Source of the DNA: Salibaculum griseiflavum
GTDB taxonomy: Bacteria > Pseudomonadota > Alphaproteobacteria > Rhodobacterales > Rhodobacteraceae
Reading direction: 5' to 3'
NCBI RefSeq assembly: GCF_003129565.1
Contig: NZ_QETF01000005.1
Location: 124,001 to 188,000, forward strand
Length of the DNA: 64,000 bases
The first letter of the stretch is position 1. Each line of letters opens with the position of its first letter. Positions 53,295-62,391 of this stretch are shown here, piece after piece. The notes below the pieces were generated by a model. That model saw only the letters and a program-made list of their open reading frames with translations, was not told where the DNA came from and ran no database searches. Made by a program: the position numbers and the translations under genes.

Positions 53295-54326
53295 TCAGAA
53301 TTGCAGCGGTGCATCGGTCACCGGCCCCTCCATGGCGACGATATCGGCCTCGGGGACGGCGCGCCAGCTTGCGTGGCACCATTTCGGGCTGCGGTCCTTG
53401 TCGATGATCGCTGCGCGGATCCCTTCCAGGAAATCGCCCCGTTCCATGGACCGTGCCGTGTAGCGGTATTCGTGTTCCAGCGCTGTCCGGATGTCGTCCG
53501 CACCGCGCACGGTGCGGATGATCCGAAGCGCGCAGGCCATGGCCAGCGGCGAATTGCGGGCCATCAGCTTTTGCGCATGGGTGATGGGCTCGGGTGCAGG
53601 GTCGGGCATGGCGTGATGGATGTCGGCCAGGGTGTCGCCGCCGAAACAGGCGTCGAGCTGCGGCTGCCAGTCAGCCAGACGCGATCGGGGGGCTGGGCTT
53701 GCGGCGCGGCCCACTGCGCCCGGATCGCCTGTGTCGCACAGGGCGGCGATCAGCGCCGGCCAGGTCTCGCGCGGGACGAAGTGATCGGCAAACCCGGCAT
53801 GGATCGCGTCGCCGGCATCCATCCGGTCGGCGGTCAGGCCAAGGTATTCGCCCAGCCGTCCCGGTGCCCGCGCCAGCAACAGCGAGCCGCCCACATCCGG
53901 GATCAGCCCGATCCCGACCTCGGGCATGGCGATGCGGCTGTCCGCGCAGACGATACGGTGCGCGCCGTGGCAGCCCACGCCGACACCGCCACCCATGGTA
54001 AATCCTTGCAGAAAGGTCACGACCGGTTTGGGAAACTCGGCCATCTTGGCGTTCATGCGATATTCATCGCGCCAGAATTTGCGGCCGTAGTCGTAATTTC
54101 CAGCCGTGCCGGTCTCGTACATCTCCTGGATGTCGCCGCCTGCGCAGAACGCCTTGTCGCCCTCGGCATCGATCACCAACAGGTCAATGGTTGGATCGGT
54201 CCGCCATTGGTCCAGCGCCGCCTCGATCTGGAGCACCATGTCATAGGTCAGTGCGTTCAATGCCTTGGGACGGCTCAGGGTGATCCTGCCGGCGCGGCCG
54301 TCCTGACGAATGTGAATATCGCTCAT
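53295..54326 (-). CDS. 3-hydroxyisobutyryl-CoA hydrolase (crotonase fold)
   Basis: A 343-residue crotonase-superfamily protein. Its length and motifs fit 3-hydroxyisobutyryl-CoA hydrolase rather than enoyl-CoA hydratase, which is about 260 residues. Seen are RPKALNALTYDMV, the oxyanion segment AFCAGGDIQEMYE, FLQGFTMGGGVGVGCHGAHRIV, the catalytic glutamate region RIAMPEVGIGLIPDVGG, and the late LQRDFLEGIRAAIIDKDRSPKW-like segment. It lies between acyl-CoA dehydrogenase and mmsB genes, 19 and 37 bases apart, matching the valine route. It acts in the cytoplasm. Confidence 0.88.
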   Translation of the reverse strand: MSDIHIRQDGRAGRITLSRPKALNALTYDMVLQIEAALDQWRTDPTIDLLVIDAEGDKAFCAGGDIQEMYETGTAGNYDYGRKFWRDEYRMNAKMAEFPKPVVTFLQGFTMGGGVGVGCHGAHRIVCADSRIAMPEVGIGLIPDVGGSLLLARAPGRLGEYLGLTADRMDAGDAIHAGFADHFVPRETWPALIAALCDTGDPGAVGRAASPAPRSRLADWQPQLDACFGGDTLADIHHAMPDPAPEPITHAQKLMARNSPLAMACALRIIRTVRGADDIRTALEHEYRYTARSMERGDFLEGIRAAIIDKDRSPKWCHASWRAVPEADIVAMEGPVTDAPLQF

Positions 54327-54363
54327 CGCGTCTGCCTTCTTCCTCGCGACCACCCCCGGCGGA

Positions 54364-55506
54364 CTAGCGTTGCCCGATCATGCCCCGGGCTACGATCAGG
54401 CGCATGATCTCGTTCGTGCCTTCGAGGATCTGGTGCACGCGCAGGTCGCGGACGATCTTCTCGATCCCGTAATCGGCAAGATACCCATATCCGCCATGCA
54501 GTTGCAGGCATTGATCGGCGACCTTTGATCCGGTTTCGGTGACGAATTTCTTGGCCATGGCGCAGCAGGCGGTCGCGTCGGGCGCCTTGGTGTCGAGCTT
54601 CCAGGCCGCCTGGCGCAGGAAGGTGCGCGCCGCCTGCATCTCGATTTCCATGTCGGCCAGCCGGAATTGCAGGCCCTGAAACTGGTCGATGGTTTGGCCG
54701 AAAGCGCGGCGCTCGCCCATGTAATCCAGCGTGGCGTTCAGGGCCGCCTGGGCCGCGCCCAGTGAACAGGCCGCGATGTTGAGCCGCCCGCCATCGAGAC
54801 CGGCCATGGCATATTTGAACCCTTGACCCTCGTCCCCCAGCAGGTTGTTTTCGGGGACCGGGCAGGCATCCATCTGGACTTGCCGGGTGGGCTGGCTTTT
54901 CCAGCCCATCTTGTCCTCCAGCCCGCCGAATGACAGGCCGGGCGTGCCGTCTTCCAGAACCAGGGCCGAAATGCCCTTAGGGCCGTCCTCACCGGTGCGG
55001 GCCATGACGATATAGGCATCCGAATAGCCCCCGCCCGAGATGAAAGCCTTGGTGCCGGTGAGGCCGTAGCCCTCATCGGTGCGGACCGCGCGGGTCTTGA
55101 GCGCGGCGGCGTCCGAGCCGCTGCCCGGTTCGGTCAGGCAGTAGGAGAAGACGGTTTCCATCGTCAGGGCGCGCGGCAGGTAGCGGGCCTTGAGATCGGC
55201 ACTGCCGAACTGGTCTATCATGCGGGCGCACATGTTGTGGATGGACAGGAAGGCCGCGACCGAGGCGCAGGACATCGAAAGCGCCTCGAAAACGAGCGTC
55301 GCATCGAGGCGGCTGAGACCGGAGCCGCCGGACTCCTCGCTGACATAGAGACCGCCGAAGCCCAGTTCCGCCAGTTTTGGCCAGAGGTCGCGGGGGATCG
55401 TGCCCTCTGCCTCCCAATCGCGGGCATGTGGGGCGATCTCGGCTTCGCCGAAGGCGCGAGCCATGTCGAAAATGGCGTCTTGCTCTTCCGTCAGGGCGAA
55501 CTCCAT
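54364..55506 (-). CDS. Acyl-CoA dehydrogenase, probably isobutyryl-CoA dehydrogenase
   Basis: A 380-residue FAD-dependent acyl-CoA dehydrogenase. It has the N-terminal helical domain (ALTEEQDAIFDMARAFGEAEIAPHARDW), the FAD/substrate strands (YCLTEPGSGSDAAALKTRA, YGLTGTKAFISGGG), RAFGQTIDQFQGLQFRLADM, QLHGGYGYLADYGIEKIVRDLRVHQILEGTNEIMR with the catalytic base glutamate region in EGTNEI. It is first in an operon with the hydroxyisobutyryl-CoA hydrolase and mmsB, so isobutyryl-CoA (valine) is the likely substrate. An operator-like inverted repeat lies 20 bases upstream. Confidence 0.92.
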   Translation of the reverse strand: MEFALTEEQDAIFDMARAFGEAEIAPHARDWEAEGTIPRDLWPKLAELGFGGLYVSEESGGSGLSRLDATLVFEALSMSCASVAAFLSIHNMCARMIDQFGSADLKARYLPRALTMETVFSYCLTEPGSGSDAAALKTRAVRTDEGYGLTGTKAFISGGGYSDAYIVMARTGEDGPKGISALVLEDGTPGLSFGGLEDKMGWKSQPTRQVQMDACPVPENNLLGDEGQGFKYAMAGLDGGRLNIAACSLGAAQAALNATLDYMGERRAFGQTIDQFQGLQFRLADMEIEMQAARTFLRQAAWKLDTKAPDATACCAMAKKFVTETGSKVADQCLQLHGGYGYLADYGIEKIVRDLRVHQILEGTNEIMRLIVARGMIGQR

Positions 55507-55525
55507 GGCTTCCTCCCAATCCATG

Positions 55526-55545
55526 AATTGAACGTATGTTTAATT
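55526..55545. promoter_or_regulatory. Operator-like inverted repeat upstream of the valine operon
   Basis: AATTGAAC-GTAT-GTTTAATT is a near-perfect palindrome (7 of 8 arm pairs) in an A/T-rich patch that begins 20 bases before the acyl-CoA dehydrogenase ATG. It would overlap the transcription start or -10, as operators for TetR-type fatty-acid/acyl-CoA repressors do. No such repressor gene was identified nearby. Confidence 0.5.
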
Positions 55546-55697
55546 CTTTCGTGCCGTGACGCGGATTGCAAGGGGGGATCGCAAGGGTTCCTCCAGGCTG
55601 ACGCCCCAACCTCTCTAGCCTAGCGGCGTCTTTGACGGTCCAAATATCGCCGGAATATCAGGGCGTTGGCACACGATCCTGATCTTCCGAAAAGTTC

Positions 55698-56825
55698 CTA
55701 AAGGTCGGTCGAGAATTCCTCGATCAGGTGCCGCACGACCGCCCGCATCTGCTCCTCGGTATCGGCGCCGGCCGCTTTGGCGCCCTGTGCCGCCGCGCGT
55801 TGACGTTCGGCGCTGGTGCCGGTTTCCATGATCTCGCGCAGCGCCTCGATCTCCTGGGCGCATTGCAGGACGCCCGCGTCTTCCTCGACCAGTTCCAACA
55901 GTTCTTCGAAGAGTTCCGCGAAGGGCACGATCTCGCCACGGCCGAAATCGATCAGCCCATCGCTCGTTCCATAGCGTTGTGCCCGCCAGCGGTTTTCCTG
56001 GACCAGGAAATTGTCGTAGCGCCGCCAACGCTGGTTGCGCACGCGCAAGCGCCACAGAAGCCGGGTCAGGGCCTGAATCAGTGCGGCGAGTCCCAGCGCA
56101 TGGTTCATGCGGGGCGAGACATCGCATATCCGGGCCTCCAGCGTGGGATAATGCGCCGAGGGGCGCAGGTCCCACCAGATCTTGGTCGCGTCCTCGATCA
56201 CGCCCAGGTCCACCAATGCCTGAACCGAGCGCTGGTATTCGTCCCAGCTGTCCATCTGCGGTGGCAGGCCCGTGCGCGGCAGGTTGTCGAAAACCGAAAG
56301 ACGGTAGGAGGCCAGGCCGGTATCCTCGCCCTGCCAGAAGGGGGACGAGGTGGACATGGCCAGCAGATGCGGCAGGAAATAGCCGAGCTGGCTCAGAAGA
56401 TCGGCCCGCAGCGCGTCGTCATTCAGCCCCACATGCACATGCATGCCGCAGATCAGCATGCGCCGGACCACGCCGCCCAGATCCTCGCGGAGCTGGTCAT
56501 AGCGTTGCTTGTGAGTGTGGTGCTGGTCTTTCCAATCGGCAAGCGGGTGGCACGAGGCGGCGATTGGGGTCAGGCCGTAGTTGTCGGCGCAATCGCGGAT
56601 GGTCCGGCGCAGGTGGGCCAGGTCCTCGCGCGCCTCGGCCACAGTGGCGCAGACCTTGGTGCCGATCTCGATCTGGCATTGCAGGTATTCGGGGGCGACC
56701 TGGCCGCCAAGCGCGGCCTCGCAATCCGCCATAAGGCCTTCGGGAACGACGGCCAGGGCCAGGGTCTCCTTGTCGACCAGCAGGTATTCCTCTTCGATGC
56801 CGATCGAAAACTCGGGTTCGTCCAT
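55698..56825 (-). CDS. Carboxylate-amine ligase, GCS2/YbdK family
   Basis: A 375-residue ATP-grasp-like ligase of the glutamate-cysteine ligase 2 group. The start [19 protein letters not shown], the QIEIGTKVC region near residue 55, [16 protein letters not shown] near 95, [17 protein letters not shown] near 142 and [20 protein letters not shown] near 240 match YbdK-type enzymes, which have weak gamma-glutamylcysteine synthetase activity in E. coli. The true substrate is unknown. It interrupts the valine genes on the same strand, 176 bases from mmsA and 190 from the dehydrogenase gene, both gaps without an obvious link. Confidence 0.88.
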   Translation of the reverse strand: MDEPEFSIGIEEEYLLVDKETLALAVVPEGLMADCEAALGGQVAPEYLQCQIEIGTKVCATVAEAREDLAHLRRTIRDCADNYGLTPIAASCHPLADWKDQHHTHKQRYDQLREDLGGVVRRMLICGMHVHVGLNDDALRADLLSQLGYFLPHLLAMSTSSPFWQGEDTGLASYRLSVFDNLPRTGLPPQMDSWDEYQRSVQALVDLGVIEDATKIWWDLRPSAHYPTLEARICDVSPRMNHALGLAALIQALTRLLWRLRVRNQRWRRYDNFLVQENRWRAQRYGTSDGLIDFGRGEIVPFAELFEELLELVEEDAGVLQCAQEIEALREIMETGTSAERQRAAAQGAKAAGADTEEQMRAVVRHLIEEFSTDL

Positions 56826-56950
56826 ATGCGCCCTCCCGCTGCCGTTGCATCCAGTTTGCGGCGCATGGGCGCAAACGGCAAGATTCGGTTTGCGTTTGGC
56901 GAACCGGGTCCTTGTCCCGTGACAGCGCGATATATGGCCGGCCGGAAAAC

Positions 56951-56977
56951 AAAACGCGGCCGGAAGGTCCGGCCGCG
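56951..56977 (-). terminator. Rho-independent terminator after mmsA
   Basis: On the minus strand a perfect 10-bp stem CGCGGCCGGA/TCCGGCCGCG with a three-base loop is followed by TTTTGTTTT. It lies 24 bases after the mmsA stop. Confidence 0.88.
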
Positions 56978-57000
56978 TCGTTGCTCTATCTGACTTCGGG

Positions 57001-58500
57001 TCAGTCCATGGCCTTGAAGTTGAATTCGCCGCCGTCCTTGATCCCCGAGAACCAGCGTGCCGTCACGGTCTTGGTCTTCGTATAGAAGCGGAAGGCGTCG
57101 GGGCCATACTGGTTGAGATCGCCGAAGCCCGATTTCTTCCAGCCGCCGAAGGTGTGATAGGACAGCGGCACCGGGATCGGGAAATTGACACCGACCATGC
57201 CGACATTGACGCGGTGGGCGTAATCCCGCGCCGTGTCGCCATCGGCGGTGAAGATCGCCGTTCCGTTGCCATAGGGATTGTCCATCACGAGGTTCAAGGC
57301 CTCTTCATAGCTGCCCGCGCGCACCTGGCTGAGAACGGGGCCGAAGACCTCTTCCTTGTAGATGTCCATTTCGGGCGTCACCCGGTCGAAGAACGAGGGG
57401 CCGATGAAATAGCCGTCCTCATAGCCCTGGAGCGAGAAGTCGCGCCCGTCGATGAGCAGGTCGGCGCCTTGTTCCACGCCGGAGTCGATCAGGCCAAGGA
57501 TCCGGTCCCGCGCCTGGCCGGTGATGACCGGCCCGTAATCCACGTCCTCGCCGGCCGTGTAGGGCCCGACTTTCAGCTTCTCGATGCGCGGCACCAGCTT
57601 TTCCACCAGACGGTCGGCGGTTTCCTCTCCCACCGGCACGGCGACCGAGATCGCCATGCAGCGTTCACCCGCGGCGCCGTAGCCCGCACCCACGAGGGCG
57701 TCGGCGGCCTTGTCCAGATCCGCATCGGGCATGATCACAAGGTGATTCTTGGCGCCGCCGAAACACTGGGCGCGTTTGCCGTTCGCGGTGGCACGCGAAT
57801 AGATGTAATGCGCGATCGGGGTCGAGCCGACGAAGGCCACGGCCTGAATGGTTTCGTTGTCCAGCAGGGCATCGACCGCTTCCTTGTCGCCGTTGACGAC
57901 CTGCAGGATGCCCGCGGGCACCCCCGCCTCGCTGCACAGCTCGGCCAGCATCAGCGCGGTGGTGGGCACCCGCTCGGAGGGTTTCAGGATCATCGCGTTG
58001 CCGCAGACGATGGCGCCGGCCAGTTTCCACAAGGGAATCATCGCCGGGAAGTTGAAGGGGGTGATGCCCGCCACGACGCCGAGTGGCTGGCGCATGGAAT
58101 AAAGGTCGATACCCGGCCCGCCGCTGTCGGTGAACTCGCCCTTGAGCATGTGCGGCGCGCCCATGCAGAACTCGACCACCTCCAGGCCGCGCTGCACGTC
58201 GCCACGGGCATCCGGAAGGGTCTTGCCATGTTCGCGGCTGACCGCCTCGGCCAGTTTGTCCATGTTGTCGTTGATGAGCTGGCCCAGCTTCATGATCACC
58301 CGGGCGCGGCGCTGCGGGTTGACCTTGGCCCATTCCCGCTGTGCGGTTTCGGCACGGGCGACGGCATCATTCACCTCGTCGGTCGTGGCCAGCGCCACCT
58401 TGGCCTGCACCTCGCCGGTCGCGGGGTTCAGGACATCCGCGAACCGCCCTGACGTTCCCGCCACGCGCGTGCCGTCGATATAGTGACCGATCTCTTCCAT
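57001..58500 (-). CDS. mmsA: CoA-acylating methylmalonate-semialdehyde dehydrogenase
   Basis: A 499-residue aldehyde dehydrogenase that turns methylmalonate semialdehyde into propionyl-CoA, the last step of valine (and thymine) breakdown. It has [44 protein letters not shown], the NAD-binding [33 protein letters not shown] and the catalytic cysteine in [20 protein letters not shown] near residue 283. The C-terminal half is normal. The ATG at 58500 has GCAGGAGG upstream. It is divergent to a LysR gene with repeats in the 105-base region between them, and a strong terminator follows. Confidence 0.95.
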   Translation of the reverse strand: MEEIGHYIDGTRVAGTSGRFADVLNPATGEVQAKVALATTDEVNDAVARAETAQREWAKVNPQRRARVIMKLGQLINDNMDKLAEAVSREHGKTLPDARGDVQRGLEVVEFCMGAPHMLKGEFTDSGGPGIDLYSMRQPLGVVAGITPFNFPAMIPLWKLAGAIVCGNAMILKPSERVPTTALMLAELCSEAGVPAGILQVVNGDKEAVDALLDNETIQAVAFVGSTPIAHYIYSRATANGKRAQCFGGAKNHLVIMPDADLDKAADALVGAGYGAAGERCMAISVAVPVGEETADRLVEKLVPRIEKLKVGPYTAGEDVDYGPVITGQARDRILGLIDSGVEQGADLLIDGRDFSLQGYEDGYFIGPSFFDRVTPEMDIYKEEVFGPVLSQVRAGSYEEALNLVMDNPYGNGTAIFTADGDTARDYAHRVNVGMVGVNFPIPVPLSYHTFGGWKKSGFGDLNQYGPDAFRFYTKTKTVTARWFSGIKDGGEFNFKAMD

Positions 58501-58536
58501 TTGGTCCTCCTGCGATTTGTTCCGGTTCACTCTACC

Positions 58537-58596
58537 CTTGCAATTTTGCCGGACAAAGAGACAATCCATCAAAACGATCTTGTAATTTTGCAAAAT
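58537..58596. promoter_or_regulatory. Direct repeat and palindrome between mmsA and its LysR neighbour
   Basis: CTTGCAATTTTGC (58537-58549) recurs as CTTGTAATTTTGC (58579-58591), 12 of 13 bases alike, start to start 42 bases, that is four helical turns. The second copy runs into the perfect palindrome ATTTTGCAAAAT (58585-58596). The layout fits a LysR recognition plus activation site controlling mmsA and the regulator itself. Confidence 0.6.
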
Positions 58597-58605
58597 GAGG
58601 GCGGG

Positions 58606-59493
58606 ATGCGAAACTGGGACGACATGCGGGTTTTCCTCGCGGTCGCGCGGGCTCAGAGCTTGTCGGCGGCCGCGCCCCTTCTCAAGATGGACCCGGCCAC
58701 GGTCAGCCGCCGCATCGCACGGCTGGAAGCGGGCCTGGGCGCGGCTTTGTTCGTGAAGTCACCGCAGGGCTACGCACTGACGGACCTGGGCGCGCGGATG
58801 CGCGACCGCGCCGTCGAGGCCGAAGCGGCGCTGGCGCTGGCCGCCGATGAAGGGCAGGGTGCAGGTGGCGGTCTGACCGGGCAGGTGCGGATCGGTGCGC
58901 CCGATGGCTGCGCGAACTACGTGCTGCCGCAGGTCTGCGCCAAGCTCCAAGCCGACAACCCGGATCTGGAAGTGCAGATCCTTGCCCTGCCGCGGGTGGT
59001 GAACCTGTCGCGGCGCGAGGCGGACATGGCGATCACCGTTTCACCGCCCATGGCCGGGCGGCTGACGGTGCAACGGATCACCGATTATCGTCTGCACCTT
59101 GCGACCCATGCCGAGACAGCCGGGGCGATCCGGCATCCCGACGATCTGAAGGGGCGGGCCGTGGTGGGCTATATCCCCGACATGATCTTCGACAAGGAAC
59201 TGGACTACCTGGGCGATCTGGCACGCGACGGGGTTCAGCTGGCCTCGAACTCGGTCGCGGTGCAGGCGCAATTGCTGCGCGCCGGGGGCGGCATCGGCAT
59301 CGTGCATGACTTTGCGATGCCCTTTCTGCCCGAACTGCGCCGGGTGCTGACCGAGCGGATCGGCCTCACGCGCAGCTTCTACCTTGTCCGGCACGGATCG
59401 GATCGCCGGTCGGACCGGCTCAACCGTCTTGCCGAGGCCCTGGCCGCGGGCATCCGAGCCGAGGTGACGCGTCTGGAAGCGATGGTTGCTTGA
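58606..59493 (+). CDS. LysR family transcriptional regulator
   Basis: A 295-residue LTTR. The N-terminal winged HTH has WDDMRVFLAVARAQSLSAAAPLLKMDPATVSRRIARLEAGLGAALFVKSPQGYALTDLG, and the effector domain from residue 90 follows the usual layout. The ATG at 58606 has GAGGGC upstream. It is divergent to mmsA with repeats between them, which makes mmsA its probable target and a valine-pathway intermediate a possible effector. The effector is unproven. Confidence 0.92.
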   Translation: MRNWDDMRVFLAVARAQSLSAAAPLLKMDPATVSRRIARLEAGLGAALFVKSPQGYALTDLGARMRDRAVEAEAALALAADEGQGAGGGLTGQVRIGAPDGCANYVLPQVCAKLQADNPDLEVQILALPRVVNLSRREADMAITVSPPMAGRLTVQRITDYRLHLATHAETAGAIRHPDDLKGRAVVGYIPDMIFDKELDYLGDLARDGVQLASNSVAVQAQLLRAGGGIGIVHDFAMPFLPELRRVLTERIGLTRSFYLVRHGSDRRSDRLNRLAEALAAGIRAEVTRLEAMVA

Positions 59494-59542
59494 CAGACCG
59501 GCTCTGGCGGGGAACGCTGAGGAAAAGACGAAAGGACAGATC

Positions 59543-59980
59543 ATGCTCGTGAAGCAAATTCTCTCTTCCAAGGCGGTGGACGGGGTTCTGACACTGCAAA
59601 GCGATGCCCAGGTCAAGGATGCGGCCGCGATCATGTCCGACCGCCGGATCGGGACGATCGTGATCAGTGACGATGACGGGGCGACGCCAACGGGAATCCT
59701 GTCCGAGCGCGATATCGTGCGCGAGATCGGGCGTCAGGGCCCCGAATGCCTCGGGAAGACCGTGGCCGACCTGATGACCCGCGATCCGGTGACCTGCACG
59801 CCCGCCGACAGCTCTGACGCGGTGCTGTCGCGGATGACGGAGGGGCGGTTCCGCCACCTGCCGGTCCTGGAAGAGGGGCGCATGATCGGGCTGATCTCCA
59901 TCGGTGATGTCGTCAAGGCGCGGCTGGCCGAACTGTCGATGGAAAAGGACGCGCTGGAAGGCATGATCATGGGGCACTAG
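59543..59980 (+). CDS. Tandem CBS-domain protein
   Basis: A 145-residue protein made of two CBS motifs (VDGVLTLQSDAQVKDAAAIMSDRRIGTIVISDD with TGILSERDIV, then VADLMTRDPVTCTPADSSDAVLSRMTEGRFRHLPVLEEGRMIGLISIGDVVKARL). CBS pairs bind adenosine nucleotides and regulate partner proteins; no catalytic domain is attached. The ATG at 59543 has AAAGGA before it. It starts 49 bases after the LysR stop, so co-transcription is possible but not shown. Confidence 0.9.
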   Translation: MLVKQILSSKAVDGVLTLQSDAQVKDAAAIMSDRRIGTIVISDDDGATPTGILSERDIVREIGRQGPECLGKTVADLMTRDPVTCTPADSSDAVLSRMTEGRFRHLPVLEEGRMIGLISIGDVVKARLAELSMEKDALEGMIMGH

Positions 59981-60063
59981 CCCCGCGCCTGCAAAGCCGC
60001 TTGCATTCCCCGGTGCAATAATGTTGCGTGCGCGGCAAAACCGATTGTCCGAGAGGATCCGCC

Positions 60064-60555
60064 ATGCGCACAGGCCTTTATCCCGGCACGTTCGACCCGG
60101 TCACGCTGGGTCATGTGGATATCATCCGCCGTGCCTGCACCCTGGTGGACCGGTTGGTCATCGGCGTGGCCATCAATCGCGACAAGGGGCCCCTTTTCAC
60201 GCTGGAAGAGCGTGTCGCGATGATCGAGGCGGAATGCGCGGCCCTGTCGGCGGAAACCGGGGTCGAGATCATCGCCCATCCCTTCGAAAACCTGCTGATC
60301 GACTGTGCCAATGACGTGGGCGCGCAGATCATCCTGCGCGGCCTGCGCGCGGTGGCGGATTTCGAATATGAATACCAGATGGTTGGCATGAACCGGGCGC
60401 TGGATGACCGGATCGAAACCGTTTTCCTGATGGCCGATGCCCAGCATCAGGCCATCGCGTCGAAACTGGTCAAGGAAATCGCGCGTCTGGGTGGCGATGT
60501 CTCGAAATTCGTCACACCCGCGGTGGAGCAGGCCTTGAAGGATCGCCTTGGCTGA
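60064..60555 (+). CDS. coaD: Phosphopantetheine adenylyltransferase
   Basis: A 163-residue nucleotidyltransferase that makes dephospho-CoA from 4'-phosphopantetheine and ATP in CoA synthesis. It has the GLYPGTFDPVTLGHVDII signature (T/HxGH motif), HPFENLLIDCAND, ILRGLRAVADFEYEYQMVGMNRAL near residue 90 and FLMADAQHQAIASKLVKEIARLGGDVSKFV near 125. ATG at 60064 follows GAGAGGA. Length is normal. It stands alone after the CBS gene, 83 bases away. Confidence 0.97.
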   Translation: MRTGLYPGTFDPVTLGHVDIIRRACTLVDRLVIGVAINRDKGPLFTLEERVAMIEAECAALSAETGVEIIAHPFENLLIDCANDVGAQIILRGLRAVADFEYEYQMVGMNRALDDRIETVFLMADAQHQAIASKLVKEIARLGGDVSKFVTPAVEQALKDRLG

Positions 60556-60620
60556 ACCGGGCTGATCCGGCGGGGCGGCTGCGCCGCGCAGGTTTGTCGG
60601 AAAAATCTGGGGCGCAATAC

Positions 60621-60652
60621 AAAACCCCGGCGGATGGGGGATACCGCCGGGG
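60621..60652 (-). terminator. Rho-independent terminator after the DUF1127 gene
   Basis: On the minus strand the 9-bp stem CCCCGGCGG/CCGCCGGGG with a ten-base loop is followed by TTTTGT. It sits between the coaD and DUF1127 stops and serves the DUF1127 transcript. Confidence 0.75.
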
Positions 60653-60685
60653 CCAAATGAGTTTATCTGCCAAGATGAAGGCGCG

Positions 60686-60847
60686 TTAGCCGTAGACGGC
60701 CTTGTGAGCGATCTTGCTGGCATCGCCGGTGTAGAAGCCCAGATCTTCCAATGCGATTTCGCGCGGCAGGTTCTGCAGTTCACGCTTGGTGCGGGCATAG
60801 GCGGCACGCTTTTTCAGGGCCGTGCGGAGGGTTGCGAAAGCGGACAT
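60686..60847 (-). CDS. DUF1127 family small protein
   Basis: A 53-residue basic protein with the DUF1127 pattern: TLRTALKKRAAYARTKRELQNLPREIALEDLGFY. The ATG at 60847 has AAAGGAGATT before it. Small DUF1127 proteins in alphaproteobacteria are stress-related, and in Rhodobacter one is made from the transcript that also carries CcsR small RNAs (CcaF1, proposed RNA chaperone role). No CUCCUCCC motif follows the stop here, only the terminator. Function in this organism is inferred. Confidence 0.85.
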   Translation of the reverse strand: MSAFATLRTALKKRAAYARTKRELQNLPREIALEDLGFYTGDASKIAHKAVYG

Positions 60848-60980
60848 GTCAATCTCCTTTTGTGTGGCCGTTCCGTTGTCTTGAACTGACATATAGGGAT
60901 GCTGCGCTGCGGCACCACTGACAGTTTGCGCTAACGGCTTTGCATTGGCTGCATGGCGGCAAGGCTTTGACATGTATGGA

Positions 60981-61005
60981 AAAAACCGCCCCTAGGGGCG
61001 GTTTT
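60981..61005 (-). terminator. Bidirectional-looking terminator after gap
   Basis: AAAAACCGCCCC-TA-GGGGCGGTTTT is a near-symmetric hairpin with A-runs and T-runs on both sides (stem ACCGCCCC/GGGGCGGT). It lies 30 bases after the gap stop and works best for that minus-strand gene. Confidence 0.85.
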
Positions 61006-61035
61006 GACGTTTTCGGCGCGGCGTTCCCCCCTGAA

Positions 61036-62037
61036 TCAGAGGTATTTGCCCATCTCGACCGCGGTGTCCGACATCCGGTTGGAGAAGCCCCATTCGTTGT
61101 CATACCAGGTCAGGATACGCACCATCGTGCCCTCCATCACCTTGGTCTGATCCGTGTGGAAGACGCTGGAATGCGGATCATGGTTGAAATCGGAGCTGAC
61201 CAGCGGCTTGTCGGTATAGCCGAGGATCCCCTTGAGCGGGCCATCGGCGGCCTTGCGGATCGCGGCATTGACCTCCTCGGCGGTGGTTTCGCGGGCGGCC
61301 TCGAAGGTCAGGTCCACGACCGATACATTCGGGGTCGGCACGCGGATCGCCACGCCGTCGAGCTTGCCGTTGAGTTCCGGCAGCACCAGCCCCACGGCCT
61401 TGGCCGCGCCAGTGGAGGTCGGGATCATCGAGAGGGCGGCGGCGCGGGCGCGGTAGAGATCCGAATGCATCGTGTCCAGCGTCGGCTGGTCGCCGGTATA
61501 GGAGTGGATCGTCGTCATGAAGCCCTTGACGATGCCGATCTCGTCATCGAGCACCTTGGCCACCGGGGCCAGACAATTGGTGGTGCAGGACGCGTTGGAG
61601 ACCACCACATCGGAGCCCGACAGCTGATCGTGGTTGACGCCGTAGACGATGGTCTTGTCCGCATCCTTGCCGGGGGCCGAGATCAGCACCCGCGACGATC
61701 CGTTGTCCAGATGTGCCTGGCAGTCGTCCTTGCTGCGGAAGATGCCGGTGCACTCCATGACAACGTCGACGTCCGACCAGGGCAGGTCGGCGGGATTGCG
61801 GATCGCCGTCACCCTGATCGGGCCGCGGCCCACGTCGATGCTGTCCTCGGTGGTCTTCACCTCGACCGGGAAGCGGCCGTGGACACTGTCGAACTGCAGC
61901 AGGTGGGCATTGGTCTCGACCGGGCCGAGATCGTTGATGGCCACGACCTCGATATCGGTGCGGCCGGATTCGATGATGGCCCGCAGGACGTTGCGGCCGA
62001 TGCGACCGAACCCGTTGATGGCGACTTTGACTGGCAT
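61036..62037 (-). CDS. gap: Glyceraldehyde-3-phosphate dehydrogenase, type I
   Basis: A 333-residue GAPDH that makes 1,3-bisphosphoglycerate with NAD(P)+. It has [16 protein letters not shown], the catalytic motif [12 protein letters not shown] with Cys near residue 152, the active-site histidine region in [16 protein letters not shown], and [31 protein letters not shown] near the end is typical. The ATG at 62037 has GGAGGG upstream. The cofactor preference (NAD or NADP) cannot be set from motifs alone. Only this gene of glycolysis is in the window. Confidence 0.96.
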   Translation of the reverse strand: MPVKVAINGFGRIGRNVLRAIIESGRTDIEVVAINDLGPVETNAHLLQFDSVHGRFPVEVKTTEDSIDVGRGPIRVTAIRNPADLPWSDVDVVMECTGIFRSKDDCQAHLDNGSSRVLISAPGKDADKTIVYGVNHDQLSGSDVVVSNASCTTNCLAPVAKVLDDEIGIVKGFMTTIHSYTGDQPTLDTMHSDLYRARAAALSMIPTSTGAAKAVGLVLPELNGKLDGVAIRVPTPNVSVVDLTFEAARETTAEEVNAAIRKAADGPLKGILGYTDKPLVSSDFNHDPHSSVFHTDQTKVMEGTMVRILTWYDNEWGFSNRMSDTAVEMGKYL

Positions 62038-62096
62038 TGGCTGGCCCTCCGTATGGATTGGCATGTGGCGGCCCGCGGATCGGCCCGCTGTTGGCG

Positions 62097-62126
62097 CTAA
62101 CATCCGCTTTTTTGCCAAAAGGTCAA
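62097..62126 (-). promoter_or_regulatory. Probable gap promoter
   Basis: On the minus strand TTGACC (62121-62126) and TGTTAG (62097-62102) are 18 bases apart, about 60 bases before the gap start. A CCCGGC/GCCGGG hairpin at 62127-62143 lies just upstream and could end the preceding small gene. Confidence 0.5.
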
Positions 62127-62152
62127 CCCGGCATTGCGCCGGGCCCGCACCA

Positions 62153-62296
62153 TCAGCGCCAGAAGGCGATATACTGGATCAGCTCCATGAACTTGCGGCC
62201 CAAGTATAGCGGCGCGTCCCAGTTCAGCACGAAGTGATCAAGGGCGAAGAACGCCGCAATCAGAAGCACCAGCCATATCGCGAGCCTGTTGGTCAT
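62153..62296 (-). CDS. Small single-pass membrane protein of 47 residues
   Basis: The frame reads [20 protein letters not shown], one transmembrane helix, then [17 protein letters not shown] and [10 protein letters not shown] to a stop. It is shorter than typical annotation cut-offs. Its codon use is like its neighbours, and it lies just upstream of gap on the same strand, with a hairpin and the gap promoter between. No family is recognised; it may simply share the region with gap. Confidence 0.6.
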   Translation of the reverse strand: MTNRLAIWLVLLIAAFFALDHFVLNWDAPLYLGRKFMELIQYIAFWR

Positions 62297-62391
62297 GCGC
62301 CCATCTAGGCGCGGGCGGGTGAAAAGGTAAAGCGGGAAGGCCGGGTCCGTGCTACCCTATGGTTGTATTGCAGGCCATTCATGAGGGTATC

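Noticed and set aside
60848-60980. CcsR-type RNA near the DUF1127 gene
   Set aside because: No CUCCUCCC motif was found next to or after the DUF1127 gene; only its own terminator follows.
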